From Drosophila pseudoobscura (taxonomy: Eukaryota; Arthropoda; Insecta; Diptera; Drosophilidae), in assembly GCF_009870125.1 (NCBI RefSeq), contig NC_046679.1, positions 16,554,001-16,618,000 on the forward strand: a stretch of DNA of 64,000 nucleotides, in the 5' to 3' direction. The stretch's first letter is position 1. Every line of letters starts with the position of its first letter. Of the stretch, positions 11,601 to 25,499 are shown piece after piece. The translations under genes were made by a program, and so were the position numbers. Below the pieces are notes generated by a model, which was given only the letters and a program-made list of their open reading frames with translations, made no database searches and was not told where the DNA came from.

Positions 11601-14600
11601 GCCATCAGATCAGAGAGCAGTGCGAGAGGATCCTTAAATAGTCGGTTGTCTAGTCTGGTCGGGTCTTCTGCAATTTTCATTAGCACATAACCCATGCTGT
11701 TAGGCGTTACCCCTTCCCCCTGCGACCGCCCCCTTTGCTCGCTGTCTCTATATGCTGCGTGTGCGCTTGGTATAATTAATTTTCACATTTTCCGCGCACT
11801 TTTTCTAAAATAAACGCAGGGCCCCAGAAGATGATGATGCTCTGGCCTGGCCTGGCCTGGCCAACAATGAGCAGCCAAATTACATCCATCCAGAGAGAGA
11901 GAGAGGACTTTAAAGGGGAGCCCTGATACTTTGTAATGGCGGCGGCTGCTGTACATAATTCTCTGGGGGTGCCAAGAAAAATTCAACATTCACTTCGTTT
12001 CCTCTTCACAAATAATGTTTTTAATGTGTAATTTAGCATATTTTTGTTTGTTTGTTTGTTTGTTTATGGGTGTTGAAAAAATTATGATAATTGCTATCGT
12101 TCACGAGGAATGCGGTACGAAATAGCAGGGAACACCTATTAGAAGAAATTATAGCTCATTCGAGCCGGACATCTCACGTGTAGTGGCTTATGATTCCGCT
12201 TCCTCTCTTTATTATGTAATCATTGTGCACCGCATTAATTCTGCAATTCTGGCTAAATCCATTTTGCAGCAAACTCTGCCGATTCCTGATGTGTAATGAG
12301 ACGCTTTGCTCACTGCAAACATTCGCATTGCAATGGCATTCGCAATTAATAACGTAATCACTGCATTGCCTCTGTCATTCTGGATTATGTTCGCCATCGA
12401 ACACACAGGCATACACTATTTGCACACATATACGAAACATACCAAAAGGACCTCGAACCGGAAAGCTTCGGCTCAATGCGGTGTGAAATGCACAGTTGGA
12501 TTATTTGATTGCCACCGCGAAGAGGTGATGCCATTAAGAGGCAATCACTAACGCGGAGGTAGTCAATCGGAATACAATAATCGGGGTGTAGATTTGCAAA
12601 AGAATTGCTTTGGAAGAGTCTGGATATCTGTAGATTCCTTGAAGGATTTGGGAAACAACAAAAAATGTACTCCAAAGAAGCTGTATATATTAAAGGATAT
12701 ATATAATTTGATCTGAATATCTGAATCCTTAAATGTGTGCCTATGTAGCCCTATTGTGGGGCTCTTAATTAAATATCAATGCCATTGGAGCATTTGATAT
12801 GGGGATGTGGGACTGAAATGCTTGGCTTCAATTTGTTGTGTTATTAATTGGATAGACATACTCGTAAATGCAAACTGCTGCCCAGCTTTGTGGCCGTCAG
12901 CCCCAACAAAACAATGCCCAACAACATCTCCGGATATCCAACGAGATTGCAGCATATTGGCTGCAAGTCTATGGTTTGCCCCAAGAGGGGAGGGGATGGA
13001 CTGGCAGCAAATGCTTTTAATGGACCAAAGGGGAGCAGCCTCTACAGAGACAGGCAGGGAGATGGAGAGGTATTTATGCAACATCATTTACGTGTAATAA
13101 TTGCACATTGTTAATGCTAGTTTGAGATTGTTGTTGCTATATGTACATGGAATGCCATAAATTCATCTGGATTGAATCCACAGGATAATGCGAAATGGAG
13201 AGAATTTCATTTGCATTTACATTTACATGGGGTTTACTGACCCCCGAAGGGGATGGTTGCGGTACGAGTAGCCCAGTTGGAAGACTCATGTCAGGCGATG
13301 TGTGAAATTAGAAAAATTCTACGATGAGAATTGGCATCGCAGAAGTCGTCTAGCCTCATCAAGGGATCAAATACGAGCATGTATGAGTATTTCGCAGCAA
13401 TTTTCCTTTACGGTTTCCCGAAAACTAAAATAAAAATCTGCTTTTAAAATGTAAAATCCAAGAGAAAAACCAACAGCAACAGCGACAGCGCGAAATTTCG
13501 TCGAATGTAAAGGAACATAAATCAACAGAATGCAACGGAATAATACGAAAGAATAATACATAGCCTTGCAGATATTTAATTCCCACCCATTCCCATCCGA
13601 TTTTAATCTAATTTGTATAGGCCATGTTCCTATATAATAAACTGAGGATCTAATGTTAATTTCTTTATAAACTCTGCTTTTGATCAAGACTATAACTAAT
13701 TTATTTGATTGCTGCATTCAAAATCGAGTTAAAATGGGAATACCATACTCTCGTTTTGGTTTAAAATAAACCCCTGAATGATAATTTTCAAATTGTGTTT
13801 CTCTCCGAAACATTTCGTTTATGTTTTGGTAATTTAGCATTTTATTTTTAGTTTTTTGTTTGATTAGCGGTGCTGTTTTTATGAATTTCATTTCAAACGG
13901 TTGCCCCAAGCAGCATAAATTATGCTTATTAGCTAGAAAAGGGGGAAAGGGGAGATATAGTCAGTGGAGGAGTGCGAGTGGGACACCACTGAAATGTCGG
14001 TTTAATTTCATTTCAGTTCTAGTTTTGTTTTGGTTTGCTTTGGCTTTCGCTTTGGCAGAAGTTTTTGGCCGACATCGCCCTCTTGACTTTTAATTGGCTC
14101 ATTGTGTTTTGTTGTCTACAAAATAGCCCCCACCGCCCCGCCATTTGTTGTGGTTCCGTTGGTCAGAATACACATAGCCTTTGACGGGGCACCCACACCC
14201 ACACCCACTCATTTAGCTGTTTGCAAATTATGTTCTTTTGACAAGTTTTTGTTGCTGCTCTTTTGCCTTTGCTTCTGGCTTTGGTTTTTTTGCTAGTTAT
14301 TAATTACATTCTGAGCGTTCAAAGTTAATTGTTTCACGCACAAGCACACTGGCGGGGATAATTGTTAATAATTTTTCAAAATGAAAAGCCGTCATCTACG
14401 GCTGATTTGCTAATTGGCAAGTATTTAGTAGTTTTTGGCAGCCGCAAAGAATTTGGGAGGTGAAATGAGAAAAATAAAAATAGTAATGTTTTATTTAAGT
14501 GTTGCGACTATTGGATGCCCCTCGAACTTCACGAAATTAGTTTATTTTGTGCACTGAGTAGAAGATGATCTGGAAGTGCATGGAGTAAGTTTTCGATCAG

Positions 14601-17600
14601 GATTATTTTTCATGGATTTGGTTGACTTGCTGTATGCAAAAGAGATCCCCATATCTTCTAAATTAGAATTGCCTTTGTTCTAGTGATCCCCAAGATAAAC
14701 CCTTGGTTTTCTGAGCGTACAGGGTATACAAATTTAGCAACGCCCACAAATAGCGAGCGAAAGCGATCGTTGTCTACGCTCCGGCGATCGCACACACACA
14801 CAGGAAAGAACGATAGCGATCGTGGGCTCGAGAGAGACAGCCAGAGAGCCATCTGAACAATGTGCTTTCTTGGGAACGCCCATCTTTTTGTTTTAAGCAG
14901 CCCAGACCTGCTGCTCGTCGCCAATCGAGGCAGATGCTGCTGGTGCTGCTGCCTGCCATTGCGGTGTTAAAGTGATTTATGAATAATTTCAAGTAGTCCG
15001 CCATCAAATTAAATTATTTATGCAAAAATATCCGAATACAACAACAGCAGCAGCAGCCATCGAGAGCAGAGCTGTAAAAACTAAATGGAAGCCCAGCATA
15101 AAGCTGAAATAATACTCAGCAAGAGAGGGGGAGAGAGAACGAGCCATTTGTGTGGTGGCAGCGGGGCGTATGCGTAACAATTTAATTAAGTTGCGGTCCC
15201 CCAATAATACTAATAATACCAAATTGCATTTATTGTTTTAAGTTTATGCACATTCAGAGAGCAAAATAAATTAGTGACACTTTTGCGGCTGCCAGACAGT
15301 ATGTTTTTGGACGGGGCACTGTGAGAATGTGGGGGCCCAGCAAATATTATCGAAACATAAATATATTATCAATTAGGCAGTATTTATTTATTAATTATGG
15401 GGAAAAAGTGACCTGCTGTTTGCTTTGCTTAAAATTTAATTTTTGCTAAAGGCTTATGGCTACACGACGTATGCTCGATATTTGTGTGTGGTGTGCGTTT
15501 AAGTTATTCATAAATTGATTTAATAATTACCAACTAATAAAAGCAAATTAGCCTTAATAAGGTAATTAATTAAACCAATTTAATAAGTCGAGGGCTTCTA
15601 AATGTAAATAAACGAATGGGAAAATGGATTCAATTGAGCATTCAAGGAAATATGCTGATAACACTACTCCACAAACCAAATAGATTTGGCGACTGCTTTT
15701 CAAAATTTAGACTTTATGGGTTGTTTTGGAAAGTACATTAGTTAGGCGTCGTTGAGGGTTTCGATTGAGGTCTATAGGAATTATTATAGTCATAGGAAAA
15801 ACACTTAAAAGAGAAGTGGGTCTACGCAGAAGGCATCAATAATCATCTCATTTTATTTCGAATTTCTATTGGCGAATGAAAATATAATAATAATAAAACT
15901 CATGCCAATTCCTTTTGCAACGGGAATTATTATATGCAATATTTTATTTAATTGCCCGACCATTAAGTAATAAAATAGTGAAATAATTGTTTGATTGCCT
16001 GTAAATGACAGAATTATTTGTGGAATGCAATCCCAAACGGCAACTGATAGATATCGATGGCAATATTAACAACAACAATAATAATCCAACTGGATAGCGG
16101 ACTACTCGTATCTGCAGTTGCCTAAAGGCAATTCGGCTACGAGTATTTGCTTGTTCATTTGCATATGGTAGATTGTGTGCAAAAATTAATTTTACGCAGC
16201 ATAATTTTTGCCCTTTCAATGACACAAACAGGCCATGAATGTAAATAAGCCTGGAGGCCTACAAGCACAGCAACAGCAGCGGCAGCAGCAGAAACAATGT
16301 GGAACCCACAACAATATGGCCTGAATGGGGTCTGGTCACCGTTCTCGGGGCTGCTGCTGCCCTCAGAGATGAATTGCCATTTGATTTGTTTGTGCTGCTT
16401 GTGACAGCAGTTTAATTTAATTATCGCATTTGTCATTTGGCCAACTGCCAGAGAGCCAGGACAGGGCCTAGGCCTCGGCCTGGGCCTGGGCCTGGGCCAA
16501 ACCAACAAACCGACACACACAGAATACAGTGACGGAGAGACAGAGAGACTGGGGTCAATTCTGCAGAGTGGGGCATCTGCATATGAGTTGTGTGGTTCAG
16601 TTGAGAACTGATTCCCAGTCGCTGGAGTGCGGTAGGATTGAGCCACTTGAATCGAATGACTCCGCAAATGGAAACAGTTCAAAAACAGGGGAAATATGTC
16701 AGCATAGTATTGGTCAACCACTAGATATACTTGGTTTCCATTATTTCGTCTAAGAAAACTGTAGACAAACGCAGCAATAAGTTTCAGTAATACGTAATTC
16801 AAGTTGCAATCCACAGATCAACTCCCTCTATCTCTCTGTGAGAAGCAAATGATGATAATTCGCATAGAAACCACTAGTTCGGATCACTGAGTAAATCAGC
16901 ATTTAGGTCACTCCCGGGGGCGCGCACCTGAGTGGCAATTACATTCGGGTTACATTATGAGCCCTGCGTGGGCAAACATTTAAAATGAAATGCCTAATGC
17001 AAATTGTCGCGACAGTTGCACACGGCATACCGCAAGCTAAACAGAGTGTCGGTGGAGCAGGACAGGCCGGGCCCCTATCTGTGCAGCATGCACCATACGG
17101 CAGGCAGCATTATTCCACCCGCCTCCCCCTCTGTGTGGCATGGCCTGCTCCTCTTTGGCCGCTGGCACTAATATGCAAATGTAATTTGCTGCGTTTGGCG
17201 CGTGACGTTCGTTTGGTAATCGCAACACAATTACAATGTTGTCAGTTTGCCAGAGTGTGGGTGAGTGTCCCTGTGTGTGTGTGTGTGTGTGTGCTGCATG
17301 CTGCTGCGCATTGCAACGCCAAGGGGAGGGGCAGGGACAGCCGCATCTACGCGTAATTAATTGATTTTTATCTGGCTTAAGGCTATTTTACAGTTTGTTG
17401 ATGACAGACGATGCAGACAAGCGGAGGCCCTCTGGATGGGAGGGACAAGGAGTGGAGGACTCCCCTCTACGGAGGAGTTCGAGGTGGATGCACACAGTCA
17501 TTATGTCTGATTCGAAGTCTATTTAGAGAGCGTTTTATGACTCTCACTTTGTTTAAGGCCCATATATTCCGACACTTTTAAGGAAGTGCATGTAAGGAAA

Positions 17601-20600
17601 CGAGACTCCAGTTGTAGTGGCATTTGGAGACTGAACACCTATCGACTGCCAGACAATCGTATCTATTGATCCTCCATGTAAATATTCAGATTATCGCGAA
17701 AGCTCTTCAAACTCCACAATAGCGTATTCTTTTTTAAATGTTTATCCTGGCTCCTGGGCAGGTTGAAACACTCAATCTGTTAATTTGATTCCAATTAGTG
17801 GTCATAGGGGCACTGTGCAAAGTAAACCCGATCCGAGCCCACAGTACTCGTACGGTGGGTGTGTGTGTGTGTGTGTGGGCGGTCAATGGGAAAATTGGCA
17901 AGTGCCAATGCAAATGGCCGGCAGGCTTAATGCTGGCCACAGCAGGATACACGCACACGAGAGGAGCCAGTGCGAGAGTCCAGCAGTGCGTTCGTCTCCG
18001 TGTCCTGCAGTTAATTTGCTGATATTATTGCTGTGATTAACACATACATGTTTATGCGCCCAGGACCCTGTTTTATATATAAACACAGCTGGAACGGAGG
18101 AGAGAGGGAGTGAAAATCTGGCCACTGACTGCACTACGGAGCGACGGTTGCCATGTCCTTTGCCTTGGACCCTGCCAGGATGATAAATGGCCGTGGTGGC
18201 TTATAATATTAATAACACAGACAAAACACTTGAACATGTCGACATGCATGAACATGTTGGCTCACACACACACACAGAAAGAGGAGTAGAAGGGGAGGGG
18301 GAGGGCGAGTGTTTAGTGTTTGACTATATATATATATACATACGTATATCCAAACATATACGTATATGAAATTGTAATTAATTGACTTGATGGAGAATGT
18401 AATTTAATTAAGCAAGCACTTCGATGCGTCTCTGACGCATATCCTTGTTGTTTGGCCATATCCAATTTGCTCTCTGTCTCTGTCTAACTGTATCCGTCTG
18501 TATCTGTCTCTGTCTTAGCTGGGGCTGCCAATTAGTCTTATGCCATTTGAGCTCAGCTCCCACACGGCGTATGCGTAACGTAACGATTATTTATGCAAAT
18601 CGGGGCCTGGAATGTTTGCCATTCCATTGGCAGGAGCTAGGCATGCAGCCACAGATTATAATGCGGAATTATGAGGTGATAGATGGATAGAAAACGTAGA
18701 AATGAAGTGTTTAAAGCAGAACTCTTAAATACACTGCCATGTGGGAACACCTTAGTGAATTGTGTTTCATTGTTATATAACTGGAAGATGCAGATAATTC
18801 CGACTTTAATCAGGACCCTACATCTTGTCCTTACTTCGTAGACAGGGAATATTTATGTCTTTTCTCAAAGTCGTGATAATTTACTCAATTTTGATTAATT
18901 TTGTGTAGGCTTTAAGGTCATGCGAGGACATGGGAAGGAGGAGGTCGCCCACACACATAAATTGTGCGTGTTGTGGCTCCTAATTGGCCGACAGCAGTTG
19001 GCCCCAGGCATGTCCTTGTTGCAAAGTTAATTTATTCTAATTAGTCAATAAATCTCAATTTATTTTACAATCGGTCGACGCTCTCTGTGGTGTGTGTTTC
19101 TGTTTGCTCATGCTTTAAGGCAGTTTCATGTTGCCATACCAATTGCATTAACTCTTCCCCCTACGAAAATGTCCTGCCAGCTGCCACTGCCACCTGCAAC
19201 CTGCACCAAAATACGACAATTAGAATAACTGAGGCATTAACCAGCATCACACCTTGCCGCCTTTTGTTGTGGCACTTCAATTAAATGACGATAAATTTCA
19301 TGGCTGCCGGCGCACCGGGGCCAGCATTGAGTTGGATAAATAATTTCCAAATTATTCTAATGCCGAAAGCATGTTTCTTTTAGCTAAACTCTAAACTTGA
19401 ATTGGCCTAAGGTACTTTGCATATAACATGGAAAATTATTGGCCTATTATTTGGAAGAACAGTGCATTTCAGCCATTCAAAACTCTACATCGAAATAACC
19501 TTCCAAAAAAATAGTTGTTTCGATGAAAAATTATTATACAACATTTAGGATAATTGTTGAATAAATACAGATCGACACAGAGAGTATTGTGGCCAGGCTA
19601 TAAATTACATCGAATGAACTAGGGATTAGTGTCTGAGTTTTATACCAGAATATACAGGATAAAGATTTTACCTTTAAGCTATACCAATTTCAACAGGTTT
19701 AACGCACTATACTCAGCAGAAGAGAGACCTTCCATTGTTCATTGTTCAACCATTTAATTTTAATATTTTTTATTTGCATTTCCGGGCTTTTTGCAAATTA
19801 GGAAAATTGAATATTTGAGAGCATACTCTACGGACCCACTCGGACAATTGAATATTCATTGAAAAATATGAGCATTAGATTGGGATTATTGCAAGAGAGG
19901 TAAACAGAAAGAGAGAAGGGGGGCGGAAGGGAAACAAAGAGAGCTTAATTTAATTAAATGACCACAAATTGCCAGGCGAAATGTTGTCGAAATAAATAAA
20001 GCAAATATTTGGCATAATCCCCAGAGAAACATAATGTGTTTTGTGGAATGTTAAATGGTTGAAAATAGTCCCCAGGTTGCATACCTGTGTTTCAGTGACT
20101 ATCAGCAGCTTGGCCATCTCGGTGCGCTCGCTGGAGCTGAGATACTTCTTGACCTCGAACTGCTTCTCCAGCTCGAAGATCTGGCGCCCCGTGAAGGTGG
20201 TGCGGGCCTTCTTCTTGCGCCGCGCATCGGTGGAGCCCGAGTCGGAGTCGTCTTCGGTGGTCTCCATATTGCTATTGTTATTGCTGGGTATCTGCAGGGC
20301 ATTGGCGACGGTGCTGGCCGACGAACTGGTGCTGGTGCCCATTAGCTTGTCCCGCATCAGGCTGTCGCTGCTGCCCGTGGGGCTAATGTCCGGCGGCATG
20401 GCCACTGTGGTTGCTGCCACCGACGTTGCGGTGTTCGTAGTTTTCTTCTTTTTGGCCGGCGGCTTGCCCGAGTTCTCTGCAAAAGACAACAGCAACAAAA
20501 ATTCAGCTATAGTTTTAGTATTTGCCTGTCTTTTCAATCGAATCGCAGCTGTTTAACCTCAATTGGGTTTCTTGACTGGCTGGGCTGTCATTTCATAACC

Positions 20601-23600
20601 ACTTTTTGCAATTAGCCAGTCAAATATAACAACCATTGACTTGCCTCGCCTCAGCTGGCCCCCTCCCTCCCTCTCTCTATTTCTTTCTTTCACTATCTGG
20701 CTCTCTCTTTCTGTCTGCTCAACAACAACAACTGTTGGCGGCTGCATTTGTTTGCAATTTGCCCCATAAGTTTATGACGTTTCTATTTAGCTTTTGTTTT
20801 CTGCTTTTCTACTCTCTAAACAGCTCGGGTAGAGTCCCTGTGATATGATTCCTAATATTATATCCGATTTATATTTCCCTAAAACCTTTTACAATTGTTT
20901 CCTCCCATTGCAGTGATTGGCGCACAAGAATACTGCTAAAAAATAAGGTTTTCTCAACCAAATCTCGTTTCCGCTATTCCAAGAACAATATATATAGAAC
21001 GAACATAGTGAATAATTATGAATCCTTCTGTTAAAAAGGGGTTTCTCAACCAATGCTCGGTCCTTTTTATGATTTCATAGTGAATAATTCTGAATCCCTT
21101 ATAGCAAAGGAATTGCCAGCATACATGGATTATTCCTTAGCTGTTTTAGCTGTGATTTTCTTTGGGTAATAAACTATATTTTTAGTAGACAAAACCCTGA
21201 AGAGCATTCATTAGTCTCTAAATCTTTGGCCTCTGGCCGGCTGGCGGTCGCCTGTCGAGTCCGAGTGAAAACAAGTGTTAACAATGCTGTGCTCTGCTAT
21301 GGCTGCAACTTTTGGTCTTGACTGGGGCCAAAACGTGTCTGGCATCGAATCGAGCCAAGCCAATACCAAAAGCAAAGCCAAACTCAACTGAATCGAAGCA
21401 AAACGAAACGAAACGAAACGATGCCTGCTGGACAACTTCAATTACCAATGCATAATTGAAATCTAATTGACAGTTAAATGCAAAACGTTCGATATAGCAC
21501 TGCCGTTGCTGCTGTCGTGTCCGCTGTAGTTGTAGTTGTAGTTGTCGAGCTGCTAATATACCGCGTGGGTCGCCCCGGCCTGGCCTCATATGGCATATAG
21601 TCGCATACATATGCCTGACACTGTGATTAATTAGCCGGGGAGGGCGACATCATTGCCATTGTCGCTGTGTCGCTGTGCCGTTGTTGTCGCCTCTGGTAAT
21701 TGGCAATTTTTGCTATCGAACAGCAGTACCCAACTACCCCCCAAGAGCCCCAAGAGCCCCAAGAGCCGAACCCGGTCCAGTCGCGTCTAGCCGAGGAGAC
21801 CACTCGAGCGCAAAGGGCGCCCCAATGGCGCGAAATCAATAAAACTAAATGGCAAAATACAAACAAAAACAACAGCAAGCGGGGACAAGCTGGGAAAAGC
21901 GGGGAAAGGCGTTAAGAGCCCCAAAAACAACAACGACAATAGAGCCCAAAAGCTTGTGCAATTAGAACAATAACAATACAAAAAGTTTGCACAAATGTTT
22001 GTTGTTTGTCCTGTTGTTGTTCGGCTTAACGCCAATTGGCAATTGCCATGTCATTTCATTAGGCCCAGTCCAGAGAGCCATTTAAATGTCGATTTGCTGA
22101 GTAAACAGCACATACTCGTAAAAAGAGTACAGTACTCGTACAATCCGCCATGGATCGTTTAATTCTGGGGCTAGTACTTCCATTTATGTCGGTAATTAAC
22201 ATACAAAAACAAGGGGAAATTTGTTAGAAATCGGGTGAATCGACCATCAGATATCTGGCATTTGGTGGAGTACAAATTACAGATGCTATATACCTCCCAT
22301 ATATGCTGACTCTCTATGGGTGAAAAGGAGTGTCAACTTGTATTCTTTCTTCGGTACAGTTTCGGTAGAAAAAATCAGTATTTATTATGATCCACAGTGA
22401 TCATAAAACCACAACTATACTCATGCCTCTTTAATGCTTTCGAGCGAGAAAATAAACCGAAATTTTCGGATCCAACATAGTTAAAATTGCGATACCTGAG
22501 TGAACAACGATTCTATAGAATCGATTAGGAAGCCAGTTCAAGCATGGTTCTAGAATTTATTAGTAACACGATGTCGAAGTATTCTTACCGGATGGACAGA
22601 CAAAGATGATTATATAGACACGGCTGTATTGTGATGCTCAGGAATATCTTTCTTTGTGGGGTTCACATTGCCTACTTCTGGCTGTCGTGTGCACTTGACT
22701 ACAATATACCCTGTCTGTGCCCACAAATACAGGGTATAATTGCCCCGATGATTGGGACAAACAGAGTCGAGTCGGATGTGGCTGGAAAATGTTGTCTGGA
22801 GGTTCGTCATTCAATCAGAATGAGGAATGAGTGGCAGTTTGTTTGTTGTAAATGTTGTTTTGGCCAAGTCTGGTACGTGATTTTAATAACAATAAAAATC
22901 GAAAACACCACAGACATTGAGCATTGAGCAATTAACGCGCAAAAACAAAATTGAAAACTGAAAACTGCAACAAAAGTGGCCACAAATTTGAATTAAAATT
23001 CGGTATTCATCATTTCATTGTACAATATTCTATGTATATTTCGCTGTCGATTGCCATTTCGCATTTGTTGTTGCTAATTGCATTTTATTATTCTGTACTT
23101 CGTATAGCTTTGCTTTTCATGTTGGCCTCTTTCGAATTAAATCATTTTAATGCAGCGCAAATTCAAATTCGAAATTCAAATTAAAATTGCAAAGAACGAG
23201 CCAAATGAGAACGAGTGCAGCTAATTAAGTTTCGCGCATTTCAATTGTTAATTAATTATCAAAAGTGAGAACTGAACTGAAGAACTGAATCTCGAATACA
23301 AACTATAAAATATACAAAGTAATCAGATTAGAGAAGCTGTCATCTTGAAATAATTTGAACAAATGGCCGTGACAAATTGCAACATATTGTGGGAAAACTT
23401 GTGTAAAGATTTGCCATTAAATACAGAATATTTCAGAGAATTAATTAGATGTTCTCAGCACATAGTACAATATGTTTACACAATGTATGCACTAATTTAA
23501 TCGAGCCAGAGCCAAAAACAGTCAGAAGACTGAGAAGAATCTGGCAGCTAAAATATATCTAAAAGGAATTGAAAGGAACAAAATTTAATTAATTTGTGTA

Positions 23601-25499
23601 AATTAATCTGTAAGCTAGATACTAATACGGGGACTGTATTCCCGTCTCTGAATCGATAGGGCAAGAAAAATCTATTATCTGCTGATTTCTTTCAAAACTT
23701 CTGTAGGATGCTTTTTGTGTTTTTTGTAACCATTGATAGCATTATTGCTCATTATCGAGTACTTAACCATCATCAATTTATAAACAGAAATACTTATACA
23801 ATATTCAACCAATCCAAATAAAGAAACAACTTCCAAAGCTCTTTAGCTATGCTCTTTCAGAAGTCGAACAAAAAGGAATGTAATTACCTATTAATGCTGG
23901 CTAAATTCTGTAGAAAATTGATTGGCTTGCCGGGACGAGCCGAGTCGAGTCGAGTCGAGTCGAGTCGAGTCGAGAATCCTAACTGGAGTGTGGTAAATCC
24001 TAATGGCCAGGCCATTAGGCCGTATTTTGATGCCAAGAAAAAACAGAAACAACAGCCGAAAATAGGAGACGAAGAGCGTACGGGAATTTGCTGCGATGGG
24101 CATCATTTAAGTTGGCAGAACAGCCCATACGCCGCGTTGCCCGCCGCACGCTTCGCTGAAGCGTGTTGAGAGCTCTGCGCTCCGCTCAATTGGCAGGCTC
24201 GTCGAGCGTTGCCACAGATATGTTGCCACGAGTATGGCAGCCACGGCGCCAATATGATGGTATGGCCAGGAGATCAGCACCAGGCATAATGAGAGCAAGG
24301 TAGAGCTAGATTCGAAGGAAACGAAGCATTCAATACCCTTGAAAAGGGAAGGTGTTCTTATGGCTGAAGAAGGAAGGAAATTTCGAAACTTGAAGAAGAA
24401 AGCTCCTAAGAAATAAAGTGGATAATCGATCACTCGATTAGCAGCACCCCCAAAAGCACAGACGATAATATCAGTATTCACTATTTCTAGACACCTTTTG
24501 AGGGAGTCTATAGGGTATATCTTTGGGCGATCCAATTGTTGACTTACCCTTCTTGGTCTTGCCGAGGAGTGTACTCTGCTTGGTGGCGGCGGCTGAGGGC
24601 ATGGGTGAGCTGTTCTGAACATCGCGCGACTTTTTGGCCACACACAGATTTAATGGCTGATCGAGCGGAGTGGCTACGACTGCGGCTACGGTTGGCCCAC
24701 CTCCAGCTAAAGCTCCGGCTGCACCTCCTCCAGATGCAGCGGCATTGACAGAGCCGGCATCCTCCTCGCTGGCATCGCTCATCGAGATGGAGGCGCTGCG
24801 CATGGGCGCCTGGTCCTGGTACTGTTGCAGAATGGTGTTTGGCGATTTGGCCGGACCGGTTGGATCGAAGGCGGTCTCCGAGACATCCTTCTCGCCCACG
24901 GCCATGCCCAGGATGTCGGCTATGGAGTGCGGTGTAGGACGATTGGGTGGACGTGCATAGACATGGGCGTGCCAGTTGGTTGGGGCTGCTGTGGCAGCGG
25001 CAGAGCGACGCTGCTGTGGCTGTGGCTGTTGCTGCTGCTGCTGCTGTGGCAGCTGTGGGTGCACTGAGCTGGGTCTAGCGGGTGTGGCCTCCAGCTGTTT
25101 CTGTAGAAATGTGGTTGGTGGGCTGCAGCTGTTGGGAGTGTTGGCGGAGATCGGGCTGCCTATATTCTGGTGGCAGTTGTTGTTGTCGCGCACGCGCAGC
25201 ATATTGACCAGCTTCTCCTTGCTGCTCGGACTGACCATCGATGACACGGATGTGGGCGGTATGGTCAAAGGACTGCTGTACACATAGGTGCTGGTCGCCA
25301 TCTTGTAGAGATCGGCTGTAGAATTGATCGAGTGCTGCTGCTGTTGCTGCTGCAACTGGAGCTGCAGCTGGTGCTGGTGTTGCTGATGGTGATGATGGTG
25401 CTGCTGCTGATCCTTGACTATGCCATAACCGTGCCCCAGGGCACCGCTTACCATTTCAGCTGCCACCAACTGCGAGTCGCGTTCAGTTTCGGGCATCAT
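7718..25499 (-). CDS. NK7.1: NK7.1 homeobox transcription factor
   Basis: Three coding exons, 25499-24548, 20476-20085 and 8668-7718, join in phase into 764 residues. The homeodomain (residues about 405-464) has the NK-type core [20 protein letters not shown] and recognition helix [13 protein letters not shown]; the long conserved run around it is what I recognise as NK7.1 (fly CG8524, an NKX1/NKX6-neighbourhood factor). Two co-repressor motifs are visible upstream: an Eh1-like HSIADILGM at 191-199 (Groucho) and PLNLC at 282-286 (CtBP-like). The N-terminal half is rich in poly-Gln/His, the region before the homeodomain is acidic and serine-rich, and the C-terminal part is Asn- and Ala-rich with an acidic tail. 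The start is the first ATG after an acceptor at 25515 (TTTATTCCAG), so at least one non-coding exon lies upstream, not located. Introns of 11.4 and 4.1 kb probably hold enhancers. Confidence 0.92.
8669..20084 (-). other. NK7.1 intron 2 (11.4 kb), non-coding
   Basis: I see no coding exon in this stretch: open frames are short, repeat-driven and lack paired splice signals. It contains a relic INE-1-like element near 9.3-9.85 kb, CA/GT microsatellites at 10.2, 17.3 and 17.9 kb, a GGGCCT-rich tract near 16.47 kb and five exact TACTCGTA/TACGAGTA octamers (12859, 13263, 16103, 16138, 17845). Long AT-rich, homeobox-site-like TAATTA runs are frequent, compatible with enhancer content, but I cannot delimit an enhancer. 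Confidence 0.7.
9337..9853. mobile_element. Degenerate INE-1/DINE-1-like relic (tentative)
   Basis: An AT-rich block begins with GATACCCTTCGAG and ends with an imperfect terminal hairpin (ATACCC, then GTGTAT at 9834-9852) followed by AATGATG, like the end of the non-autonomous Helitron-type INE-1 family. The interior is too diverged to align by eye. Confidence 0.35.
20085..20476 (-). CDS. NK7.1: NK7.1 exon 2: homeodomain helices 1-2
   Basis: The acceptor GTCTTTTGCAG and donor CACAG/GTATGC bound 131 codons. They hold a basic patch (KPPAKKKK), a serine-rich linker, an acidic stretch ([15 protein letters not shown]) and homeodomain residues 1-44, ending exactly after Gln44. A homeodomain intron at the 44/45 boundary is common in NK-like and other homeobox genes. 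Confidence 0.92.
22330..22741 (+). mobile_element. INE-1/DINE-1-like non-autonomous Helitron relic
   Basis: The interior GGATGGACAGACAAAG, then GACACGGCTGT, GATGCTCAGGAATAT and TTTGTGGGGTTC follow the order of the well-known DINE-1 segment (GACAGACGGACATGGCT, then GATGCTGATCAAGAATATAT and TTTATAGGGTCGG). The end is a 9-bp hairpin ATACCCTGT / ACAGGGTAT (22706-22714 and 22729-22737) followed by AATTG. The left boundary is approximate. It has no coding capacity. Confidence 0.6.
23941..23974. repeat. CGAGT pentamer array
   Basis: Six perfect tandem copies of CGAGT plus a partial copy, inside NK7.1 intron 1. It is a perfect short tandem array and so probably young and polymorphic. Confidence 0.9.
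24548..25499 (-). CDS. NK7.1: NK7.1 exon 1 (first coding exon): Eh1 and CtBP motifs
   Basis: This is the first coding exon, read from ATG at 25499 ([10 protein letters not shown]) to the donor AAGAAGG/GTAAGT. It contains the poly-His/Gln tract (residues 31-55), the Eh1-like motif, a Gly/Ala-rich segment and the PLNLC motif. The exon itself starts in leader sequence at 25514. Confidence 0.88.

Larger units (their letters stand above)
20477..24547 (-). other. NK7.1 intron 1 (4.1 kb), non-coding
   Basis: No exon is supported here. The stretch holds a probable INE-1-like copy near 22.3-22.74 kb, the CGAGT pentamer array at 23941, two adjacent TACTCGTA octamers (22113, 22133) and a further relic signature near 24.33-24.52 kb (ATACCCTTGAAAAGGG and later TAGGGTATA). 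Confidence 0.65.

Noticed and set aside
24107..24643. 178-codon minus-strand frame overlapping NK7.1 exon 1
   Set aside because: It is a shadow of the real exon in another frame extended into the intron.
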